Shown piece by piece: positions 15,608 through 23,427 of a DNA stretch of 34,778 nucleotides (positions are counted from its first letter, which is position 1; every line of letters begins with the position of its first letter). A model generated the notes under the pieces. It had not been told where the DNA came from and did not search any database. It worked only from the letters and a program-made list of their open reading frames with translations. The translations under genes were made by a program, and so were the position numbers. Origin of the DNA: Pseudonocardia sp. SCN 73-27 (GTDB taxonomy: Bacteria > Actinomycetota > Actinomycetes > Mycobacteriales > Pseudonocardiaceae); contig MEGH01000044.1 of assembly GCA_001725415.1 (NCBI GenBank), positions 1 to 34,778 on the forward strand. The letters run 5' to 3'.

Positions 15608-16729
15608 TCAGCCGGGCAGGGGCGGCGGGGCCGAGACGTAGCGGGCGGGTGTCGCCGACAGGCGGATGGGGTTGCGGGTCAGGTCGACCGTCGTTCCGTC
15701 GGGGCGGGGAACAGCGACGAGCGGGTCGAGGCCGAGGGACGCGGCCAGGCGGAAGGCTCCGGCGACGTCGTTGACCACACCGGCGGGCACCCCGGCGCCC
15801 GTCAGCCGCTCCGCCCACTTCGCGGCAGGTTCCTGCCGCAGCCGCTCCCCCAGCGCGACGGCGAGCTCGTCGCGATGAGCGACGCGGTCGGTGTTGGTGG
15901 CGAACCGGGGGTCGTCGGCCAGCAGGTCGAGCCCGAGCGTCGCGCAGAGCGACCGGAACTGCCGGTCGTTGCCGACGGCGACCGCGAGATCCCGGTCGGC
16001 GCAGCGCAGCAGCTCGTAGGGCGCGATGCTGGGATGCCGATTGCCCAGCCGGCCCGGAACCATCCCGGCGACCGTGTAGGCCGATCCCTGGTTGACCAGC
16101 GCGGCGAGCAGGCTCGAGAGCAGGTCGACCTCGACGTGCTGGCCTTCACCCGCGATGTCGCGGTGGCGTAGCGCGGCGAGGATTCCGACGGTTGCGAACA
16201 GCCCGGCGAGGACGTCGACGAGCGCGACACCGACCTTCTGCGGCTCACCATCGGGTTCGCCGGTGATGCTCATCAGCCCGCCGACGGCCTGCACGAGCAG
16301 GTCGTAGCCGGGCAGCGTGGCACCGGCACCGGCGCCGAAGCCGGTGATCGAGCAGTACACGAGCCGGGGGTTCGCGGCGCGCACCGCCCCGGGGCCGAGA
16401 CCCAGGCGGTCCATGACGCCGGGCCGGAAGTTCTCGACGAGGACGTCGGCGTCGAGCGCCGCCGCGCGGGCGGCGGCGACGTCGGCGGGATCGGCCAGAT
16501 CCCAGACGACGGCGGTCTTGTTGCGGTTGACGGACTGGAAGTAGGTGGCGGATCCGCGGTCGTCGTGCGGTGGACCCCAGGCACGGGTGTCGTCGCCCGT
16601 GCCCGGACGTTCGACCTTCACGACGGTGGCGCCGAGGTCGGCGAGCATCATCGTGGCGAAGGGCCCGGCGAGGACACGTGAGAAGTCCAGGACGGTGAGG
16701 GAGCCCAAGGCGGCGGGCGGGGTCGACAT
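15608..16729 (-). CDS. Class III (CaiB/BaiF) acyl-CoA transferase
   Basis: This 373-residue family III CoA-transferase moves CoA between acyl groups. It carries the N-terminal SLTVLDFSRVLAGPFATMML and LGATVVKVERPGTGDDTRAW, then VENFRPGVMDRLGLG and CSITGFG, all standard for the family. Known relatives include formyl-CoA, carnitine-CoA and glutarate/succinate CoA-transferases. With a glutaryl-CoA dehydrogenase in the same operator-defined regulon, glutarate activation is an attractive role, but this family's substrate cannot be read from sequence. The ATG at 16729 follows GGAGGT; the upstream extension would cross the operator. The gene is divergent from the cupin operon and convergent with the aldehyde dehydrogenase. 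Confidence 0.85.
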   Translation of the reverse strand: MSTPPAALGSLTVLDFSRVLAGPFATMMLADLGATVVKVERPGTGDDTRAWGPPHDDRGSATYFQSVNRNKTAVVWDLADPADVAAARAAALDADVLVENFRPGVMDRLGLGPGAVRAANPRLVYCSITGFGAGAGATLPGYDLLVQAVGGLMSITGEPDGEPQKVGVALVDVLAGLFATVGILAALRHRDIAGEGQHVEVDLLSSLLAALVNQGSAYTVAGMVPGRLGNRHPSIAPYELLRCADRDLAVAVGNDRQFRSLCATLGLDLLADDPRFATNTDRVAHRDELAVALGERLRQEPAAKWAERLTGAGVPAGVVNDVAGAFRLAASLGLDPLVAVPRPDGTTVDLTRNPIRLSATPARYVSAPPPLPG

Positions 16730-16740
16730 CGCACCTCCGA

Positions 16741-16785
16741 TGGAATGGTTTCCAGAAGGTAGGTGCGACAGACCGACGTCGTCAA
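16741..16785 (-). promoter_or_regulatory. Promoter with LacI-type operator before the CoA-transferase
   Basis: On the reverse strand TTGACG (16780-16785), an 18-base spacer and TACCTT (16756-16761) are followed at once by TGGAAACCATTCCA (16741-16754), an inverted repeat with five paired bases on each side. Operator position relative to the -10 box is the same as at the aldehyde dehydrogenase promoter. Confidence 0.6.
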
Positions 16786-16890
16786 GGACGACCGCCGGCT
16801 CGGGCCACGAAGCCCCTCTGACCAGCACAGCGAGGGGACAAGGGACCGGAACACCGCGGTCCGACCGCGCGAAACGCGCTGAACTGGGGC

Positions 16891-16931
16891 TTGACCGCAT
16901 GGTGCGACAGCTGCAAACTAGAAACGACTCA
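16891..16931 (+). promoter_or_regulatory. Promoter with LacI-type operator before the cupin operon
   Basis: TTGACC at 16891-16896 is a good -35 box; the -10 is weak (AAACTA at 16915-16920 with 18-base spacing). TAGAAACGACTC at 16919-16930 overlaps its end and is identical over 12 bases to a site before nadV. The rest of the 304-base divergent region (16730-17033) shows no gene. Confidence 0.5.
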
Positions 16932-17033
16932 ACCGCCTGCCGTTCCGCAGCGAGACCTCACCGGCACCGGCCGAGCATAAACCTTTCTCGGAATCCGGCC
17001 GGCGAGGTTGCGACCTCAGAGAGGAGACGCGTC

Positions 17034-17501
17034 GTGACGGACTACGACCCCGCCGCCCCCAACGCGCGTCGGTTCCCGCGGGTGATCGTGCCCGACGAGA
17101 TCGACAAGATGCCCGTGCTGACGTTCAACACCGGCATCACGACGAACATCTTCCTGTCGCGCGAGCGCGACGACGCCCGCTTCTTCCGGCACGGCTACTG
17201 CTACGGCGAGCCCGACCACCTGCCCTACCAGTGGGAGCAGCGCGACTTCGACGAGACGCACTACGTCCTCGACGGACACATCCACCTCGTGGTCGAGGAC
17301 GCAGCGGGCCGCACGATCGTGCTGGAGGCGGGCGTCGGGGAGCACATCTACCTGCCCGCGGGCTACACCTACCGGCTCGAGTGCAGCGGGGTGTCCTACA
17401 AGTTCTTCTGGACGTCCGGGCCCTCACCGAAGGTCGGCGTCGCGGACGCACCCGACTACAGCCGCGAGCTCACGGCGCTGCGCACCTCCGAGGGGAGCTG
17501 A
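17034..17501 (+). CDS. Cupin-domain protein of unknown function
   Basis: This 155-residue single-domain cupin opens with a short N-terminal segment (NARRFPRVIVPDEIDKMPVL). The barrel shows FDETHYVLDGHIHLVVEDAAG and VGEHIYLPAGYTYRLECSGV, which provide His/Glu positions capable of holding a metal. The second motif resembles EutQ-like and other small catabolic cupins. The GTG at 17034 follows GAGAGGAG. It heads an operon with only two bases before the next gene. Possible roles include a ring hydrolase, isomerase or small-molecule sensor; nothing in the sequence decides between them. Confidence 0.78.
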   Translation: MTDYDPAAPNARRFPRVIVPDEIDKMPVLTFNTGITTNIFLSRERDDARFFRHGYCYGEPDHLPYQWEQRDFDETHYVLDGHIHLVVEDAAGRTIVLEAGVGEHIYLPAGYTYRLECSGVSYKFFWTSGPSPKVGVADAPDYSRELTALRTSEGS

Positions 17502-17503
17502 TC

Positions 17504-18019
17504 ATGGCCGTGACCGCCAGCACCTGGCAGCCGCTGCGGGGCGACAAGCGTTGGGCCTACCTGTCGCGCGCGAAAACCATCCGGATCGCCACGGCGAACC
17601 AGGACGGCAGCATCTACCTGTCGCCGCTGTGGCTCGTCGTCCACGAGCAGCGGATCTTCATCCCGATCGACGCCGCGTCACGGCACGGCGTGAACGTCAC
17701 CGCCGGACGTCCGCTGTCGGCCCTGGTCGACCAGGGCGAGGAGTACGCGACGGTCAGCGGGGTCCGGATCACCGGGACGATGCAGCCGATCGACGACGGC
17801 GCGCTCGCGAAGACGTTGGCGCAGCTGGTGTTCGACAAGTACTTCCACGTCGGCCACCCCTACGCCGAGCAGTACCTGGAGTTCGGTGAGGTCGCAGGCC
17901 GGACGTACTACGAACTGGTACCCGACCGGATGATCGGCTGGGACATGCGGGAGATCAACGTCATCGCGATGCCGGAGGCCCGGGTGCTCCCGGACCACGT
18001 CGGGGACCGGCTCCTGTGA
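17504..18019 (+). CDS. PPOX-family split-barrel oxidoreductase
   Basis: This 171-residue protein has the pyridoxamine-phosphate-oxidase fold, with AKTIRIATANQDGSIYLSPL, WLVVHEQRIFIPID, RPLSALVDQGEEYATVSGVR and a C-terminal WDMREINVIAMPE. Such proteins bind FMN, or in actinomycetes often F420, and reduce small organic substrates or protect flavins. An F420-linked dehydrogenase is encoded in the next operon of the same regulon, so F420 is worth considering. The ATG at 17504 follows GAGGGGAGC, and the stop overlaps the next gene's GTG (GTGA). It is part of the cupin-to-ribokinase operon. Confidence 0.78.
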   Translation: MAVTASTWQPLRGDKRWAYLSRAKTIRIATANQDGSIYLSPLWLVVHEQRIFIPIDAASRHGVNVTAGRPLSALVDQGEEYATVSGVRITGTMQPIDDGALAKTLAQLVFDKYFHVGHPYAEQYLEFGEVAGRTYYELVPDRMIGWDMREINVIAMPEARVLPDHVGDRLL

Positions 18020-18780
18020 GCGCCGCGTCCGGCCCGCTGCGGGTGCTGTTCGCGGGCGAGTCGTGGATCAAGCACACGATCCACATGAAGGGCTTCGACC
18101 AGTTCCACAACACCGAGTACGAGGAGGGCGCGGGCGACTTCCTCGCAGCGCTCGACCGTGAGGGCTTCCGGGTCACCTACGTCCGCGGGCACGAGATCTC
18201 GGCCCGGTTCCCGCGCTCGGCCGTCGAGCTCGACGAGTTCGACGTCGTCGTCCTCTCCGACATCGGGTCCAACTCGTTCCTCCTGCCCGACGAGACGTTC
18301 CTGCGCTCGGAGCGCAGCGCGAACCGGCTCGCCGTGCTCCGCGACTGGACGCGTGCGGGCGGCGGACTCGTGATGATCGGCGGATACATGTCGTTCACGG
18401 GGATCGAGGGCAAGGCGCGGTTCGGGATGACGCCGCTGGCCGACGTCCTGCCGGTGCGGATGCTCGACCACGACGACCGGATCGAGGAGTCCGCGGGCGT
18501 CAAGGCCGACTTCGACGAGCCCGCGCACCCGGTCCTGGGAGGGACCCCCGCGGAGTGGCCGCCGCTGCTCGGGTACAACCGTCTGATCGCGAAGCCGGAG
18601 GCGACGACCGTGGCACGTGCAGGGGACGATCCCCTGTTGGTCGTCGGGCCGGCGGGCGAGGGCCGTTCCGTCGCGTTCGCCTCGGACCTGGCGCCGCACT
18701 GGGCGCCACCGGAGTTCGTCGGATGGCCGCACTACCAGAGACTGTGGGCGTCCATCCTCGGCTGGGCGGCCGGCGCCTGA
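18016..18780 (+). CDS. GATase1-like (DUF1355-type) protein
   Basis: This 254-residue protein of the class I glutamine-amidotransferase-like fold is recognised by LRVLFAGESWIKHTIHMKGF, FDVVVLSDIGSNSFLLPD and GGGLVMIGGYMSFTGIEGKA. The segment where a true amidotransferase has its nucleophilic Cys reads GGYMSF, so classical glutaminase chemistry is unlikely. Relatives are found in sugar and trehalose-type catabolic clusters without known reactions. The GTG start overlaps the preceding stop by four bases, so translation is coupled, and the LacI gene follows after 11 bases. Its conservation with cupin and PPOX genes would suggest a three-protein step in the pathway. Confidence 0.72.
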   Translation: MSAASGPLRVLFAGESWIKHTIHMKGFDQFHNTEYEEGAGDFLAALDREGFRVTYVRGHEISARFPRSAVELDEFDVVVLSDIGSNSFLLPDETFLRSERSANRLAVLRDWTRAGGGLVMIGGYMSFTGIEGKARFGMTPLADVLPVRMLDHDDRIEESAGVKADFDEPAHPVLGGTPAEWPPLLGYNRLIAKPEATTVARAGDDPLLVVGPAGEGRSVAFASDLAPHWAPPEFVGWPHYQRLWASILGWAAGA

Positions 18781-18791
18781 GGAGGTCTGCC

Positions 18792-19817
18792 GTGGTGTCA
18801 CGCCGTCGGCCCACGATGAAGGACGTCGCGGAGCACGCGAACGTCTCGATCAGCACGGTCAGCTATGTACTGAACGACAGCGGGCCCGTCGCCCCCGAGC
18901 GTCGCAACCGGGTGCTCGACGCGATCCGCCTGCTCGACTACTCCCCCAACGAGTCCGCACGCAGCCTCAAGCGGCGCTCGGCGTCGACCATCGCGATGGT
19001 CGTGCCCGACCTGACCAACCAGTTCTTCGCGATGGTCGCCGAGGGGGTGCACCGCGCCGCGTCGGCCGTCGACGTGCTCGTCGTCCTCGTGTTGCCCGAT
19101 GCCACGGAGCTGCCCGAGGAGAGCCAGGCGAAGCTGCTGCGCAGCCAGCGTGTCGACGGCGTGATCTACCTGTCGGGCACGGGGTCCATGCCCGCGGCCA
19201 TCTACGACCTTGCCCGGTCCGGCCCTGTCGTCCTGGTCGACGAGCAGATCCCGGGTCGCGACCTGCCCGCCGTGGTGTGCGACTCGCGCCGCGGCGGCCG
19301 TGAGGTCGCGGCGCACGTGCTCGGCCAGGACCACCACCGGCTCGCCGTGATCGGCGGCCCGCCTGCGCTGTGGACGGCGCAGCAACGTCTCGCCGGCTAC
19401 CGCGAGGCGTTCGCGGGCGCGGGGATCGACCCCGACTCGGTCCCCGTCCTCGCCGGCGACTACCGGCAGGAGTCCGGGTACGCCGCAGCCGCGGAGATCC
19501 TCGCGTGGCCGGAGTCGGAGCGGCCGACGGCGCTGTTGTGCGCCAACGACCTCATGGCCATCGGCGCGATGCAGTGCCTGCGCGACAACGGGCTCGACCT
19601 TCCCGGCGACATGAGCGTCGTCGGCTTCGACGACCAGCCGATCTCCAGCATGCTGACACCGGCGCTGACCAGCGTGCGCCAGCCGGCGTACGACATGGGC
19701 CACCGGGCCGCGCGGGTGCTGTTCGACCTGCTCGAGGGCAGGGAGCCCGACACCACCGGCCCGTTGCCCGCCGAGGTTCGCATCCGCGACAGCGTCGGCC
19801 CACCGAAGGAGCGGTGA
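18792..19817 (+). CDS. LacI-family transcriptional repressor
   Basis: This 341-residue regulator has an N-terminal LacI helix-turn-helix (TMKDVAEHANVSISTVSYVL) and hinge (SPNESARSLKRR), followed by a periplasmic-binding-protein-like sensor domain (STIAMVVPDLTNQFFAMVAE, VVGFDDQPISSMLTPALTSV). The GTG at 18792 follows GGAGGT; a second GTG three bases on is equally possible. It sits directly before ribokinase, with which it overlaps by one base, so an RbsR-like response to a sugar or ribosyl compound is plausible. Six operator-like sequences with a LacI-type core stand before the aldehyde dehydrogenase, the CoA-transferase, its own operon and nadV, making it the likely local regulator. Confidence 0.9.
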   Translation: MVSRRRPTMKDVAEHANVSISTVSYVLNDSGPVAPERRNRVLDAIRLLDYSPNESARSLKRRSASTIAMVVPDLTNQFFAMVAEGVHRAASAVDVLVVLVLPDATELPEESQAKLLRSQRVDGVIYLSGTGSMPAAIYDLARSGPVVLVDEQIPGRDLPAVVCDSRRGGREVAAHVLGQDHHRLAVIGGPPALWTAQQRLAGYREAFAGAGIDPDSVPVLAGDYRQESGYAAAAEILAWPESERPTALLCANDLMAIGAMQCLRDNGLDLPGDMSVVGFDDQPISSMLTPALTSVRQPAYDMGHRAARVLFDLLEGREPDTTGPLPAEVRIRDSVGPPKER

Positions 19818-20773
19818 TGACTGCCGACGACATCGTGGTCGTCGGCGCGGTCAACGTCGACATGGTGGTGACCGCGCCGCAGCTGCCCGGCCCCGGCGAG
19901 ACCGTCGTGGGCCCCGGGATGCGCCGGCACGGCGGCGGCAAGGGCGCGAACGCGGCCGTCGCCGCGGCACGGGTGGGCGGACGCGTGCACTACGTCGGGG
20001 CGGTCGGCGACGACGACCTCGGCGCGACGGCCCTGAGAGAGCTCGCGGCCGACGGCGTCCGCACCGGCGACGTGTCCGTGGTCGCACAGGAGGCCACCGG
20101 AGTCGCCCTGATCGTCGTCGACGAGGCCGGCGAGAACCAGATCGCGGTCGGTGCGGGGGCCAACGGACGGCTCGGCGCCGACGCGGTGGAGGCGGCCCTG
20201 CGGCGTCGACTGCCCACCGCCGGATGTGTGCTCGTCAGCACCGAGGTACCCGGCGACGCGGTCGCCACGGCGGTGCGTGCCGCGACCGCGGCCCGGGTGC
20301 GGTGCGTACTCAACCCCGCGCCGGTGATCCCGGCTGTCGTCGAGCTGCTCGACCTCGGCCCGGTGCTCACGCCGAACACCGGCGAACTGTTCGCACTGGC
20401 GGCCGCTGCGGGCGGCGGTACGCCGCCCTCGCGCGCCTCGCCGAGCTGCAAGGAGATCCTGACGTGCGCACAGGCCCTCGTCGGCAGGACTCGCGCGCCC
20501 GTGCTCGTGACACTCGGTGGCGACGGCGTACTCGTCGTCGGCAGTGACGGGACGTCGCGGCACGTCGCTCCGCTGCCGGTCGAGGTCCGTGACACGACCG
20601 GAGCCGGCGACACCTTCAACGGTGTCCTCGCCGCGGAGCTGGCCGTGGGCCGAGGGCTCGACGCGGCAGCACGGGCCGCAACCGTGGCCGCGGGGCTGTC
20701 CGTGAGGGCCATCGGCGCCAGGAACGGAATGCCGACGGCCGCCGCACTCGCTGCAGCGCTCGTGGACGCGTAG
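19817..20773 (+). CDS. rbsK: Ribokinase (PfkB-family carbohydrate kinase)
   Basis: This 318-residue sugar kinase carries the PfkB signatures: GGGKGANAAVAAARVGG near the N-terminus and DTTGAGDTFNGVLAAELAVG near the C-terminus, with NPAPVIP and TPNTGEL between them as in ribokinases. It would phosphorylate ribose to ribose-5-phosphate with ATP. The ATG overlaps the repressor's stop by one base. No ribose transporter is encoded nearby. The ribose may therefore come from inside the cell, for example from the nucleoside hydrolase at 28836, and its product is the direct substrate of the PRPP synthetase at 23424. Confidence 0.87.
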   Translation: MTADDIVVVGAVNVDMVVTAPQLPGPGETVVGPGMRRHGGGKGANAAVAAARVGGRVHYVGAVGDDDLGATALRELAADGVRTGDVSVVAQEATGVALIVVDEAGENQIAVGAGANGRLGADAVEAALRRRLPTAGCVLVSTEVPGDAVATAVRAATAARVRCVLNPAPVIPAVVELLDLGPVLTPNTGELFALAAAAGGGTPPSRASPSCKEILTCAQALVGRTRAPVLVTLGGDGVLVVGSDGTSRHVAPLPVEVRDTTGAGDTFNGVLAAELAVGRGLDAAARAATVAAGLSVRAIGARNGMPTAAALAAALVDA

Positions 20774-20818
20774 CGAACACCGGACAGCGGGAAGGAGGCG
20801 ACAACAGGTGGTCTTGTT

Positions 20819-20830
20819 AGAAACGGTTCT
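20819..20830 (+). promoter_or_regulatory. LacI-type operator upstream of nadV (site 1)
   Basis: AGAAACGGTTCT is a 12-base near-palindrome with five of six base pairs matching around a CG centre. It lies in the 444-base gap between ribokinase and nadV (20774-21217). I see no gene in that gap, only three operator-like sites and one good promoter. Confidence 0.55.
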
Positions 20831-21013
20831 GCCCAGCCTGCACTCCCGACGACGCAGCGCCGACCCCTGTCATCGACGCGACCCCGCACCGGTTTGGGCA
20901 TCGTCGCCCCGCATCGCACTGATCTGCAGGTTCCTACCGCGTACGAGGGCGGCGCCGCCGAGCGTCGCACCGGTGCTCGGCGCACGCTCCCCGAAATTCA
21001 CGAAGGAGGTGAG

Positions 21014-21041
21014 TTGACGGTCACACTAGAAACGTTAACAT
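21014..21041 (+). promoter_or_regulatory. Promoter with overlapping LacI-type operator for nadV (site 2)
   Basis: TTGACG (21014-21019), a 16-base spacer and TAACAT (21036-21041) make the best promoter in the gap. AGAAACGTTAAC (21028-21039) covers the spacer and -10 box, a position suited to repression. Transcription from here gives a leader of about 170 bases. Confidence 0.6.
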
Positions 21042-21186
21042 CGTGTTGCTGTACGCCTCGATGCCTGGTGGTCCGTCAGACGAATACGCAAGGCTGCTCG
21101 TCCGCGTAGAACCCCGGTTCCACGCAGCCAGGTCCACACCTGTTCCATCCACGCCGTGCCATCCCGGATCGGTACGGCAGGTCGGT

Positions 21187-21198
21187 AGAAACGACTCT
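21187..21198 (+). promoter_or_regulatory. LacI-type operator in the nadV leader (site 3)
   Basis: AGAAACGACTCT lies 19 bases before the nadV start, just upstream of GGAAGG. With the preceding T it is identical over 12 bases to the site before the cupin operon. A downstream site of this kind could act as roadblock or loop partner. Confidence 0.5.
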
Positions 21199-21217
21199 CG
21201 CGGAAGGTGAAGTGCCG

Positions 21218-22678
21218 ATGGGCTACCTCGACAACCTGATCATCAACACCGACAACTACAAGCACTGCCACTACCCGCTGTACCCGCCCGGCACCGAGTA
21301 CGTCTCGAGTTACATCGAGTCCCGGGGCGGCGAATGGCCGGTCACGCAGTTCGTCGGTCTGCAGGCGTACCTGCGCGAGTACCTCATGCGGCCCATCACC
21401 CTCGAGGACATCGACGAGGCCGAGTTCGTCGTCCGCGAGCAGGGCATGCACTTCAACCGGGACAACTGGCTGGGCATCCTCAACGACTACGACGGGTTCC
21501 TGCCCGTCGAGATCGAGGCCGTGCCCGAGGGCACCGTGCTCCCGGCACGCAACGTGCTGGTCCAGGTCATCAACACCGACCCGAAGTACTTCTGGGCCAC
21601 CAGCTTCTTCGAGACCGCCCTGCTGCGTGCGGTCTGGTACCCGACGACGATCGGCACCGTCAGCTGGCTGTCGAAGATGGTGATCAAGGAGGCGCTGGCC
21701 CGCACGTCCGACAACCCGCACCTCATCCGCAACACGCTGCACGACTACGGCGCCCGTGGCGTCAGCTCGCAGCAGTCGGCCGCGCTGGGCGGTCTCGCGC
21801 ACCTCGTCAACTTCGACCAGTCCGACACCGTCCCCGGCATCCTCGCCGCGAAGCATTTCTACAACGCGGGCAAGGTCTCCAACTCGGGCCCGAACTCCGA
21901 GCACGCCGGGTTCTGTGCGTGGGGCCAGGAGCACGAGGTCGACGCCCTGCGCAACATGCTCGACGTCTACGCCCCCGAGGGCTGCGCCCTGCTGCTGTCG
22001 GACACCTACGACCACGAGAACTGCGTCAAGAAGATCATCGGCGGCGAGCTGCGCGAGCAGATCCGCAACTTCCCCGGCCTCGTCGGGGTCCGGCCCGACT
22101 CCGGCGACATCGTCCAGGTCACCGCCGACACCACCGAGTGGCTGATGGACGCCTTCGGCTACGAGGTGAACTCGAAGGGCTTCAAGATCCTGCCGCCGTT
22201 CATCCGCGTGGTGCAGGGCGACGGCGTCAACTTCTACAGCCTCCCGCAGGTCTACATGGAGCTGGAGCGACGTGGCCTCGCCGCCGACAACGCCGTGTTC
22301 GGCATGGGCGGTGGCCTGCTGCAGCACTGGAACCGCGACACCATGAACTTCGGGCAGAAGGCCTCCGCGGTGTGCGTGGACGGGGAGTGGCGCGACATCG
22401 CCAAGAACCCGACCGGCGCGGCGTTCAAGGTCTCGAAGAAGGGCCGGCTCGCACTCAAGTACGAGAACGGCACCTACACGACGGTTCCGAAGGGCTCGAT
22501 CCCCGAGTCCGAGAACGTTCTCAAGCCGGTGTTCCGCAACGGCAAGCTGCTCAAGAAGTGGGACTTCACCGAGCTCATCGCCAACGCCGAGCGCGAGGTC
22601 CCGGAGTCGTACTACATCGACCACATCGGCCAGATGCGGACGGTGCAGAACGAGACCGCGGTCACGGCACCGGCCTGA
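21218..22678 (+). CDS. nadV: Nicotinamide phosphoribosyltransferase-like enzyme (NadV family)
   Basis: This 486-residue enzyme of the NAMPT family joins nicotinamide and PRPP to give NMN. Family residues are kept (human numbering from memory): Tyr14 (Y18), Arg180 (R196), Asp203 (D219), His229 (H247), and Arg292/Asp294 in GVRPDSGD (R311/D313). The base pocket differs: HDYGARG replaces HDFGYRG, and GPNSEHAGF replaces VPAAEHSTI, so a base other than nicotinamide is possible. The ATG at 21218 follows GGAAGG; a GTG two codons earlier is less likely. Three LacI-type operators precede it. It heads an operon with HAD phosphatase and PRPP synthetase, the latter supplying its co-substrate. Confidence 0.88.
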   Translation: MGYLDNLIINTDNYKHCHYPLYPPGTEYVSSYIESRGGEWPVTQFVGLQAYLREYLMRPITLEDIDEAEFVVREQGMHFNRDNWLGILNDYDGFLPVEIEAVPEGTVLPARNVLVQVINTDPKYFWATSFFETALLRAVWYPTTIGTVSWLSKMVIKEALARTSDNPHLIRNTLHDYGARGVSSQQSAALGGLAHLVNFDQSDTVPGILAAKHFYNAGKVSNSGPNSEHAGFCAWGQEHEVDALRNMLDVYAPEGCALLLSDTYDHENCVKKIIGGELREQIRNFPGLVGVRPDSGDIVQVTADTTEWLMDAFGYEVNSKGFKILPPFIRVVQGDGVNFYSLPQVYMELERRGLAADNAVFGMGGGLLQHWNRDTMNFGQKASAVCVDGEWRDIAKNPTGAAFKVSKKGRLALKYENGTYTTVPKGSIPESENVLKPVFRNGKLLKKWDFTELIANAEREVPESYYIDHIGQMRTVQNETAVTAPA

Positions 22679-22717
22679 GGCCGGCACCGACCGAGGATCC
22701 TCGAGGCTCCACCCTGC

Positions 22718-22761
22718 GACGCCGTCGCGGCACGAACCCCCTCCCGTGCCGCGACGGCGTC
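22718..22761 (+). terminator. Perfect 17-bp hairpin after nadV
   Basis: GACGCCGTCGCGGCACG (22718-22734) is perfectly complementary to CGTGCCGCGACGGCGTC (22745-22761), with a 10-base loop AACCCCCTCC. It sits in the 110-base gap before the HAD gene. It could be a partial terminator that makes nadV the most abundant message, or an mRNA-stability element. Confidence 0.7.
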
Positions 22762-22788
22762 CGTCCGACCACCGGGAGACCGCCGCCG

Positions 22789-23427
22789 ATGACCCACCTG
22801 CACGTCTTCGACATGGACGGAACCCTCCTACGCGGCGCAGGCTCCGTGGAGCTCGCCCGGCACCTGGGCACGTTCGAGGCCGCCGACCGGATCGAGCGGG
22901 CCTGGGGCCGCGGCGAGATCACCGACGTCCAGTTCTGGGAGCAGATGCTGCCGCTCTGGGCCGACGTCACCGACGAGGAGATCGACGCGGCGTTCGCCGC
23001 GTCGGCGTGGATCGACGGCGTGCGGGAGGTGTTCGCCGACATCACCGCGCGGGGCGAGCACGTCGCGGTGATCTCGCAGTCACCGCACTTCTTCGTCCGC
23101 CGGCTCGAGGCATGGGGTGCCCACCGCACGTTCGGCTCCGACGTCGTGCCACGTCGGCAGGCCCGCAAGGAGCACCTGCTCACGCTGCAGCACAAGGTCG
23201 ACATCACGCTGCGGCTGCTCGACGAGCTCGGCCTCGACGAGACCGACGCCGTCGCCTACGGCGACTCGACGTCGGACACCCTGCTGTTCGCGCACCTCAC
23301 CCACACCGTCGGGGTCAACTGCTCGGAGGTGCTGCGCGCCAGCGCAGCCGTCTGCTTCGACGGCGACGACATCCGCGGTGCCTACGCCCTGGGCCGCCGG
23401 CTGCTGGATCGGGAGCGTGTGACATGA
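22789..23427 (+). CDS. HAD-superfamily (SerB-like) phosphatase
   Basis: This 212-residue haloacid-dehalogenase-type phosphatase has motif I FDMDGTLL (nucleophile Asp8, acid/base Asp10), motif II VISQSP, a Lys in ARKEHLL and motif IV YGDSTSDTLLF. The helical cap between motifs I and II is typical of HAD-IB enzymes such as phosphoserine phosphatase, but a serine-specific role is not supported by context. Between a phosphoribosyltransferase and a PRPP synthetase, dephosphorylation of a ribonucleotide to a riboside is a reasonable guess. The start follows GGGAG. The stop overlaps the PRPP synthetase start (ATGA). Confidence 0.82.
   Translation: MTHLHVFDMDGTLLRGAGSVELARHLGTFEAADRIERAWGRGEITDVQFWEQMLPLWADVTDEEIDAAFAASAWIDGVREVFADITARGEHVAVISQSPHFFVRRLEAWGAHRTFGSDVVPRRQARKEHLLTLQHKVDITLRLLDELGLDETDAVAYGDSTSDTLLFAHLTHTVGVNCSEVLRASAAVCFDGDDIRGAYALGRRLLDRERVT

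Noticed and set aside
16866-16877. Another operator at CGCGAAACGCGC
   Set aside because: It contains GAAACG but lies upstream of the -35 box and lacks the flanking bases shared by the six listed sites.
18016-18780. Functional glutamine amidotransferase
   Set aside because: The fold is similar, but the expected nucleophilic Cys position reads GGYMSF, so the activity is not supported.
21014-21109. Possible Cys-rich leader peptide (TTG start after AAGGAGGT, three adjacent Cys codons) before nadV
   Set aside because: The TTG coincides with the -35 box of the best promoter, the spacing to the ribosome site is short, and nothing links the downstream genes to cysteine.
20774-21217. Riboswitch or small gene in the 444-base gap before nadV
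   Set aside because: I could not fit a known NAD-type riboswitch core, and the short frames have poor starts and no motif; only promoter and operator features are supported.
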